Of a stretch of DNA of 8,684 nt, positions 1 through 4,638 are shown piece after piece. The DNA comes from Kiritimatiellia bacterium (lineage in GTDB: Bacteria > Verrucomicrobiota > Kiritimatiellia > SLAD01). The position numbers and the translations under genes are program-made. Every line of letters starts with the position of its first letter. The stretch's first letter is position 1. The stretch lies in NCBI GenBank assembly GCA_007134175.1, contig SLLF01000194.1:1-8684 (forward strand), in the 5' to 3' direction. Below the pieces are notes generated by a model, which was not told where the DNA came from, searched no databases, and saw only the letters and a list, made by a program, of their open reading frames with translations.

Positions 1-204
1 CGCAGGGGGCGCACCAATTAAGCCACTCGGCCTGATCCCCGGCAAGATGCGGTCTGGCGCGATTCCGAGATAAGCTCCTCCTAAAGAACTGGCTCCTCGA
101 CATGACCAAGTCCCTATCATATCCCAAAACAGCCGCTTTCACACGCTCTACACAGCTGAATCGCTATACCAAAATCCTGACAGCGCAATCGGCTCCAGGT
201 CCTG

Positions 205-245
205 AGCATGGATTGAGCCTGGCTCATGAGCCTGCCCGCCGGGCG
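205..245. repeat. Short palindromes and a direct repeat
   Basis: TGAGCC (214-219) and GGCTCA (221-226) form a perfect 6-base inverted repeat around a single base. TGAGCCTG at 214-221 is directly repeated at 227-234. GCCCG (234-238) and CGGGC (240-244) form a second perfect inverted repeat around one base. With spacers of one base these are more likely DNA-level palindromes or repeat-element debris than RNA hairpins. No function can be assigned. Confidence 0.5.
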
Positions 246-340
246 GTGGATTCAGGCGCAGGAGGCGCTCGGCGGTGGCAGCGAACGGGCTGGCTGGGTC
301 GTCGAAAACGGCCACGATGGGCGCGATGATGCGGGGCACC

Positions 341-369
341 GTTCAAACGAGCGCCAGTCACCCCGACCA
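341..369 (+). other. tRNA-Pro 3'-end-like remnant
   Basis: CCAGTCACCCCGACCA at 354-369 reads as the 3' half of a T-stem, the 3' acceptor strand, the discriminator A and an encoded CCA. It matches, from memory, common bacterial tRNA-Pro genes, whose 5' acceptor strand is CGGGGTG. GTTCAAA at 341-347 resembles the conserved T-loop, but the bases between it and the match do not pair as a T-stem. No D-arm, anticodon arm or full 5' acceptor strand lies upstream, although CGGGG occurs at 332-336. It is therefore not a functional tRNA. It may be a remnant of a tRNA gene, an attachment-site fragment, part of a dispersed repeat, or coincidence. TTTT follows immediately. Confidence 0.35.
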
Positions 370-373
370 TTTT

Positions 374-502
374 GCCCGCAGCGCAGCGGAGGGCGAAGTA
401 TGCCCTACGTAGCACGCCGTCTTGGCTAGCCGAGGAGGTTTATTGGGTTAACTGCGAGCTACGTACTTGTCCTGCGAAGCTTCAGCGAAGTAGGATGGCA
501 AG
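374..502. repeat. Palindrome cluster, probable dispersed extragenic repeat
   Basis: Several palindromes are packed end to end. CCGC (376-379) pairs with GCGG (386-389). GGGC (391-394) pairs with GCCC (402-405). TACGTAGC (406-413) is the inverted copy of GCTACGTA (458-465) and encloses the rest of the middle part. Inside it are CTTGGCTAGCCGAG (421-434), self-complementary apart from one GU-type pair, and GTTAAC (447-452). CTTG and TCCT (466-473) pair with AGGA (492-495) and CAAG (499-502), with GAAGCTTC (476-483) between them. The arrangement resembles repetitive extragenic palindromic elements. It lies about 90 bases beyond the stop codon of the lyase-like gene, a usual place for such elements. 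Copy number cannot be judged from one window. Confidence 0.6.
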
Positions 503-591
503 CCCGTTTTTGGGAAACAACCATGCACAACGGTAAAGGGATTCAGGTCACGCATTTGCGCAACATCATTGGTGTGATTGATCCGTTGGGC

Positions 592-2829
592 TCAGTGATC
601 AATCCGCCCGGTTTCAACAACGGCCCGGTAAAAGGCCATAAGTGGCATGAAGGTGGCGCCAAACGCTTTAGGCCCGGCGCCTCGCGGCACGACAACCCCG
701 CCGTCCGCCTCGAATTTTTCCCCGTTCCATTCCCCTTTATCCGAAACGGCGCTGGCCAGCGACTCTTCGAATGTCACCATGCCGGCCTCAAGGAACGCCT
801 CGTCGCCTGAGAGTTCCCAGGCGCAAGCCAACGCTTCTAAAACGTAAGTGCCTGCTCCGCGTCGCTGTAGAGAGGGCAGTTCTTTGTAGTAAAAGCGTCC
901 ATCCGGCATCAGGCAGTGATCCACCATGTCGCGCATGGCGGCTATGATCAGCTCCTTCACCTTCTCGTCGCCTGTCACGCGCCAGTAACGCATGCAACTA
1001 CACGCGGCAATGGCCATCATAAAGGGGACCCGGACAAGCGTATGGCTGGTATAGGGAGCGACCCAGCCCCCGTACCGTTGGTACCATTCTGCAAACTGAT
1101 TGGCAATCCGGTCGGCGGGATCCTTCCAGCACGTTTCCCCCGTTTCCCGGTAGAGGGCGACCAAGGTGCGCAAGGCCCAGCCGGTCACCCGGGTAGCGGC
1201 CCCCGCAGGTTCGCGCAGCTGGGGTTTTTCCAGATGCCGCAGCACGTTCTGCCCGATCCCCACCGCGGTTGCCCAGGCAAAGCGGTCACCGGTCTGGTGG
1301 TAGTAATCAATCAAGCCCTCCACCCACTCATGGCACGGGCTACACCCCAGGGTGACGTGGTCGGCCGAATGAATGACTTGTCCGCCATGCCGTAGCGGGT
1401 CGTCGCTCAGGTGGCAGACGTCGATGTTCATCTGGTGTTCGGCCGTTACGAACAGGTAATCGAGAAAACGCCGTTCGCCGGTTCGGGCGAATAGCTGCAT
1501 GGCGGCGTGGGGCACGTCATATTCGTTGTTGGTCCATACCAGTTTGCCTGCGCCCCGTCCTTGACTGGTGTAGCCGCGGTCGGGCCCATCGCCCCAATGC
1601 AGCATGCCGTAGGCAAACGTGCGTTGATCGGCCAAATCCAGCAGCACGCGTTCCACCCGCCCAATCGGTTTATCCACCCAGATTCCCGGGAAGACGTCCG
1701 CTTGCCGGAAAGCGTGCGGGGATACGAGGGGGACATCCGGCATTTGGTATTGCAGGGTGCGGGCATCCAGTAAATCGATGGACTCGTCGGGGCCGTGAAA
1801 ATGCAGTTGTAACCGGTGCGTTTTGGCCATTCCTCGGGCCAAACGCAAGCCGCCGGCTTGTGGCGGCACAATCTCGGCCCGCAACGTATTACCGTCCACC
1901 CGGAAAGCCTTGGGGAAATTCTGGTGGGCTTGATGTTGCGTGACACACAGCCCGCCGCCCGGGCCCGCCCAATCGGCCCAGAACGTGCCGTAATGGGTCT
2001 CCGGGACCTGTTCGTTGGCCTGATAGATGAGGTGATCACTGTCGATAAGCTTGTAGATGGGTGCCCCTTGCTCCCCGCACTGGATAGCGGTGCGATAGTT
2101 GCTCTCGCCCAATGCGGTGCGGACCTGGTCCAGCTTCTCCCCTGAAAAAAAGAACGACCACGTTACGTCGTCGATCTCCAGCCACTCCCCGTCTTCGCAG
2201 TTGAGTACCCGGTATTCGGCCTGTATCCACGGTTTCCCGGCAAAGAAACGTAAGCCCAACGCAAAATCGAGGAGGCCTCGTCCCTCAGGGTCGATGTGCT
2301 GGCCTTCCGTTCGGACCTCAGCGAACACCGGCCCGCCTTCCACCACCTGCCAGCCCGCTGCGCCCACCCGGGCTTGGGCTGGTCGCCCCCCGCAATGAAT
2401 CGCCAGCTCGGCCGGGCGGTCCAGCCCGGCCTCCTCGCCATCGCGACCACAACGGGTTAACAGTGGTTCGCCCGGACCGCCCAATTGCACCGCGAGGGGC
2501 CCGGTGGTCACGTCCCGTTTTCCCCTGCCTGATGCCGCTATTCTGACGGGCTCCGCCGGCGCTGGGCCGGGAGCGGCGGCCACATCGATAACGCAGGTCT
2601 TGGGGGCATTGGCCGGCAGATCGACGAGAAATCGAACCAGCAACCAGCGGACGGAGCCATCCGGCCAGCGGGCGGTCACCCGCGATTGCACCGGACAGAG
2701 CCGCTGCCCATCCCGCACGACGACGGTGTCCGGTTCCCGGAGAGTTCCTGCCGGAAAAGGTACGGCGACTTGGACATATTCGCCCAGCCGCTCGTATTTC
2801 GACAAGGTTTCGAATTGAATATCGATCAT
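592..2829 (-). CDS. PcRGLX/YetA-like polysaccharide-lyase-family protein (RIFT barrel, beta-sandwich, alpha/alpha toroid)
   Basis: At 745 residues this resembles the exo-rhamnogalacturonan-lyase-like family (PcRGLX of Penicillium, PL26, and bacterial YetA-like relatives). Family architecture predicts an N-terminal RIFT barrel, a central beta-sandwich and a C-terminal alpha/alpha toroid from roughly residue 400. Recognisable stretches are YGTFWADW near 281, HQNFPKAFRVDG near 303, HGGQVIHSADH near 481 and CHEWVEGLIDYYHQTGD near 500, followed by helical repeats such as YRETGE. Characterised members cleave uronate-containing glycans by beta-elimination; the substrate here is unknown and I cannot assign catalytic residues. 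There is no signal peptide or membrane segment, so it probably acts in the cytoplasm on imported oligosaccharides. The ATG at 2829 is preceded by AGGA at a rather long 13 bases. No other carbohydrate-active enzyme or transporter lies nearby. The family call is from motif recognition, not an alignment; exact enzyme activity is unproven. Confidence 0.8.
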   Translation of the reverse strand: MIDIQFETLSKYERLGEYVQVAVPFPAGTLREPDTVVVRDGQRLCPVQSRVTARWPDGSVRWLLVRFLVDLPANAPKTCVIDVAAAPGPAPAEPVRIAASGRGKRDVTTGPLAVQLGGPGEPLLTRCGRDGEEAGLDRPAELAIHCGGRPAQARVGAAGWQVVEGGPVFAEVRTEGQHIDPEGRGLLDFALGLRFFAGKPWIQAEYRVLNCEDGEWLEIDDVTWSFFFSGEKLDQVRTALGESNYRTAIQCGEQGAPIYKLIDSDHLIYQANEQVPETHYGTFWADWAGPGGGLCVTQHQAHQNFPKAFRVDGNTLRAEIVPPQAGGLRLARGMAKTHRLQLHFHGPDESIDLLDARTLQYQMPDVPLVSPHAFRQADVFPGIWVDKPIGRVERVLLDLADQRTFAYGMLHWGDGPDRGYTSQGRGAGKLVWTNNEYDVPHAAMQLFARTGERRFLDYLFVTAEHQMNIDVCHLSDDPLRHGGQVIHSADHVTLGCSPCHEWVEGLIDYYHQTGDRFAWATAVGIGQNVLRHLEKPQLREPAGAATRVTGWALRTLVALYRETGETCWKDPADRIANQFAEWYQRYGGWVAPYTSHTLVRVPFMMAIAACSCMRYWRVTGDEKVKELIIAAMRDMVDHCLMPDGRFYYKELPSLQRRGAGTYVLEALACAWELSGDEAFLEAGMVTFEESLASAVSDKGEWNGEKFEADGGVVVPRGAGPKAFGATFMPLMAFYRAVVETGRIDH

Positions 2830-2922
2830 GATGTGCGCGTTATCCTCGACCCCAGTCGCGGCTGTGTCAAGCTCGGGTATTTACAACATGGCCGCCAAGG
2901 CGTACGGTGCCCGTGATCAAGC

Positions 2923-2926
2923 AGGA
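2923..2926 (+). promoter_or_regulatory. Ribosome binding site that sets the start of the Trp-rich membrane protein
   Basis: AGGA lies 9 bases before the ATG at 2936, the best-supported start. The same frame is open upstream to ATGs at 2828 and 2888, but neither has a good ribosome binding site. Starting at 2828 would add 36 non-conserved-looking residues and overlap the start codon of the divergent lyase-like gene. Confidence 0.65.
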
Positions 2927-2935
2927 TTAATACCC

Positions 2936-3475
2936 ATGGCATTCAACCACATAGCGTTTTTACTGGGACTGGCGCTGGCTGCGCTGGGTGCGCTCGGTGT
3001 CTGGGCGCGCACAGCGTGCGGCAAGTGGCTGACCGCCTTCCCGCGCCATCGCAAGTGGGCTATTGCCCTGGCCATCGTGAATACGGCCTGGGCCGCGTGG
3101 TGGATTCAGCAATTGCCTTTAGGCCGCTTTGCCTGGGTGCAGCCCTGGGTTTGGTGGTTGGCGATCGGGGTGTGCTGGCTAACGGTACGATACATGGACG
3201 AGCTCCTGGCACCGCGTATGCTGGGTGGATTGCTTTTGCTGCTGGCCGTGCCGATCTTGAACGCGACCCGCTGGCACCCGTCGCCATGGCGCTTGATTGT
3301 GCCGGTACTCGTCTACGTCTGGGTGGTGTGGGGCATGTGGCTGATGCTTAGCCCGTACCGGTTCCGCCACACGGTGGAATGGTTCCAAGCCGCGCCGTGG
3401 CGACACCGTTGCTGCTGCGGCAGCGCCATGGGCGTGGGCGGCGCGATCGTCCTACTAGCCTTGTTCGTTTATTGA
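2936..3475 (+). CDS. Trp-rich multi-pass membrane protein of unknown function
   Basis: I do not recognise a named family. From the ATG at 2936 the product has 179 residues and about six hydrophobic segments: roughly 6-23, 41-57, 67-84, 95-110, 120-138 and 162-178. Trp is exceptionally common, 18 of 179 residues, many at segment ends, including WAAWW at 52-56 and WVWW at 71-74. Other visible marks are RYMDELLAPR (85-94) between segments three and four, RWHPSPWR (112-119) before segment five, SPYRFR (139-144) after it, and a CCC cluster at 159-161 just before the last segment. There is no signal peptide apart from the first hydrophobic segment, and no catalytic motif. It diverges from the lyase-like gene with 106 bases between the two starts and converges on the anchored helical-protein gene. 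Its function cannot be inferred from context. Confidence 0.75.
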   Translation: MAFNHIAFLLGLALAALGALGVWARTACGKWLTAFPRHRKWAIALAIVNTAWAAWWIQQLPLGRFAWVQPWVWWLAIGVCWLTVRYMDELLAPRMLGGLLLLLAVPILNATRWHPSPWRLIVPVLVYVWVVWGMWLMLSPYRFRHTVEWFQAAPWRHRCCCGSAMGVGGAIVLLALFVY

Positions 3476-3508
3476 CGGCGTGTTGCCCAAATCAAAAAAC
3501 CGCCTTCG

Positions 3509-3537
3509 GCCAGATCCTGCGACAAGCTCGCGATGAC
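3509..3537. repeat. Short palindromic element related to the one near 470-502
   Basis: TCCTGCGA (3515-3522) is followed by AAGCT and TCGC; GCGA (3519-3522) and TCGC (3528-3531) form a 4-base stem around a 5-base loop. The same TCCTGCGA start followed by AGCT, GCGA and GATG-like blocks occurs at 470-500 with different spacing. This suggests two diverged members of one small repeat family. Here it sits between two converging genes. Confidence 0.4.
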
Positions 3538-3570
3538 AAAAAAAGGGAAAGCGGTGGATACTGATCCGCC
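3538..3570 (-). terminator. Possible intrinsic terminator for the anchored helical-protein gene
   Basis: On the minus strand, GGCGGAT and ATCCACC (3553-3570) form a stem around a 4-base loop with one C-A mismatch. It is followed by GC, TTT, CCC and then seven T (3544-3538). The T-run is separated from the stem by about eight bases, which weakens the call. Read on the plus strand, the same stem is complete, with a GU pair replacing the mismatch, but it has no U-tract, so it would be a poor terminator for the gene ending at 3475. Confidence 0.35.
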
Positions 3571-3634
3571 ATTCCGAACGAAGTCGTGGAATCGCCACTT
3601 GGACAACAGGTCGTTGAGTTCACTTACAGGGGGG

Positions 3635-3655
3635 GGAACGGAACCTCACCGTTCC
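3635..3655 (-). other. Perfect hairpin enclosing the stop codon
   Basis: On the minus strand, GGAACGG (3655-3649) and CCGTTCC (3641-3635) make a perfect 7-base stem. The 7-base loop begins with TGA, the stop codon at 3646-3648. Six more C follow directly, part of a run of eight C (G on the plus strand, 3629-3636). There is no T-run, so it is not an ordinary intrinsic terminator. It could stabilise the mRNA 3' end or slow ribosomes at the stop, but no function is shown. Confidence 0.55.
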
Positions 3656-4467
3656 GGTCCGCGTCGCCCACGCCGCCCCATCCATGGTCCTGAGAGCGTG
3701 GTCATGTCGATCATTTCATTGATGTAGTCCACAAACTCCACGGCACCCGTGTTGTCATACCCTAGCTGCAAGGCCATTTGATGGAACTCGCGGTCGCGCT
3801 GCTCCGCCAGCAAGGGCCGCAACTCACGCGTGTTTTGCATTAAGCGCTGGCTCATCTCGCGGCGCTCCTCGCGGGACAGTTCTGCATCCTGCGCACGGTC
3901 GGCCAATTGCCAGGTCTCCCCGAGCAGTCCCAGCATATAGTCATACGTCTGCTGCTCCTCCGCACTCATATGGTCGCGGTCACGATAGAGAAAATGAGCC
4001 GTTTGGCGGGCGAACCCATCCTGTACGCGCTGGCGAAAGGCGGCCCGCTGCTCCATCATCTGCTCGTAGCGCTCCGGGTCATTCTCGCGCAGCTCCGCCA
4101 TCCGGTCGCGCCGCTCCGGCCGTTCCCTTTCGGGGCGCTCGGTTTCCGCTGCCGTCGCGGTGGTCGGAGTGGCCATGGGTTGCCAATCCTCCGCCGGTTG
4201 CGGTTCCTCCTGCAACGCGGCCAACTGGGCTTCCCGCTCCGCCAACGTCTCCTCCAATTCACGCAGACGGCCGCGCCAGTCGGGCTCGTCCACCGGCTCG
4301 CTCACGACAGCCCGCTCCGGCTCCACCAACTCCGCGACCCGCGCCGTTGCCAATTCCGCTTGATAGGCACGGGTAACCTGCCGGAAATAAAGCGCCGCGC
4401 CAAACGATCCCGCGCTGAACAGGGCCAACAACCCCCACAGCACCACCGTCAACATACCTGGTTTCAT
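3646..4467 (-). CDS. Membrane-anchored, charged helical protein of unknown function
   Basis: This is a 273-residue protein with no family I can name. Residues 6-28 form one N-terminal hydrophobic helix that is probably an uncleaved anchor, leaving the rest in the periplasm. Residues 64-88 look like a short coiled coil (LRELEETLAEREAQLAAL). Residues 89-120 are a low-complexity Pro/Glu/Thr/Arg linker. Residues 121 to about 255 are predicted helical and rich in Arg, Glu, Gln and Met, including NDPERYEQMMEQ and SREERREMSQRLMQ, ending in a basic GRRGRRGPER tail. The helical part is loosely like Spy/CpxP-type stress chaperones, but I see no clear LTxxQ motif and do not assign that family. The start has AAGGA (4476-4480) 8 bases upstream of the ATG. 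It lies downstream of an RND pump operon on the same strand, with 171 bases between. Confidence 0.75.
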   Translation of the reverse strand: MKPGMLTVVLWGLLALFSAGSFGAALYFRQVTRAYQAELATARVAELVEPERAVVSEPVDEPDWRGRLRELEETLAEREAQLAALQEEPQPAEDWQPMATPTTATAAETERPERERPERRDRMAELRENDPERYEQMMEQRAAFRQRVQDGFARQTAHFLYRDRDHMSAEEQQTYDYMLGLLGETWQLADRAQDAELSREERREMSQRLMQNTRELRPLLAEQRDREFHQMALQLGYDNTGAVEFVDYINEMIDMTTLSGPWMGRRGRRGPER

Positions 4468-4521
4468 CCGTCATATCCTTTCATGGTAGCGACACATCCA
4501 CTATCCACATCCCAGCTGACG

Positions 4522-4573
4522 CGGCTACACGTTCATCCGCGACCACCTGCTCACTGCGAATAACGCGTAGCCG
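4522..4573 (-). repeat. Inverted repeat in the leader of the anchored helical-protein gene
   Basis: CGGCTAC (4522-4528) is the exact inverted copy of GTAGCCG (4567-4573). Extending it to 10 bases keeps 9 matches, with about 32 bases between the arms. It lies between a TATAAT box and the start codon at 4467, so a transcript from that box could form a hairpin in its 5' leader. It could equally be a regulator binding site. Confidence 0.35.
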
Positions 4574-4581
4574 TCGCAATT

Positions 4582-4587
4582 ATTATA
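4582..4587 (-). promoter_or_regulatory. Possible -10 box upstream of the anchored helical-protein gene
   Basis: The minus strand reads TATAAT here in an AT-rich island within GC-rich DNA. No good -35 hexamer lies 16-18 bases upstream, and there is no extended -10 TG. ATTATAAT is self-complementary, so the plus strand also reads TATAAT at 4584-4589, although no plus-strand gene follows. If used, the leader would be about 108 bases. Confidence 0.35.
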
Positions 4588-4598
4588 ATCGATCGGCA

Positions 4599-4616
4599 GA
4601 AAACCGCTAGTGGCGG
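4599..4616 (-). terminator. Weak possible terminator after the RND permease
   Basis: On the minus strand, CCGC (4616-4613) pairs with GCGG (4607-4604) around a 5-base loop, followed by TTTTCT (4603-4598). It begins about 22 bases after the permease stop. The stem has only four pairs, so it may be partial or chance, allowing read-through into the next gene. Confidence 0.3.
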
Positions 4617-4638
4617 GGATCCCTCCCGGTGTGCGGCG

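Larger units (their letters stand above)
1..591. other. Intergenic region without a supportable gene
   Basis: No reading frame here looks coding. The open frames are short (under about 70 codons), overlap on both strands, lack good ribosome binding sites, and their translations are rich in Arg, Pro and Gly with no recognisable family. The minus frame ending at 148 meets further stop codons just downstream, so it does not continue as a broken gene. The region does hold structure: palindromes at 205-245, a tRNA-like 3' end at 354-369 and a palindrome cluster at 374-502, each listed separately. Positions 1-200 and 503-591 show nothing I can name. I see no convincing terminator for the minus-strand lyase-like gene that ends at 592. 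Confidence 0.7.

Noticed and set aside
294..369. A complete tRNA gene ending at the CCA at 367-369.
   Set aside because: The 5' acceptor strand CGGGGTG is absent at the required distance, no anticodon or D-arm can be drawn, and the T-stem does not pair.
102..429. Short overlapping open frames on both strands near the left edge.
   Set aside because: They are 63-75 codons, overlap each other, lack ribosome binding sites and give Arg/Pro/Gly-rich translations with no family. They cover palindromes and a tRNA-like fragment, so they are most likely non-coding.
523..810. A 95-codon plus-strand frame starting at 523.
   Set aside because: Most of it lies antisense to the lyase-like gene and its translation resembles no protein; the minus-strand gene explains the open frame.
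2842..2870. A minus-strand promoter for the lyase-like gene: perfect TTGACA at 2870-2865.
   Set aside because: At 17 bases spacing the -10 would be GAGGAT, a poor match overlapping the ribosome binding site, giving a leader of only a few bases. The better GATAAC needs a 20-base spacer.
2876..2904. A plus-strand promoter for the Trp-rich protein gene using TTTACA and TACGGT.
   Set aside because: The -35 is good but the -10 matches at only three of six positions, too weak to list.
4056..4563. Long alternative frames overlapping the anchored helical-protein gene, including a 218-codon plus-strand frame.
   Set aside because: They are products of GC-rich codon bias. Only the minus-strand frame from 4467 has a good ribosome binding site, a membrane anchor and a coherent domain pattern.
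4617..4624. GGGATCCC palindrome as part of a terminator after the permease.
   Set aside because: It is self-complementary with no loop and no adjacent T-run, so it cannot work as an intrinsic terminator hairpin.
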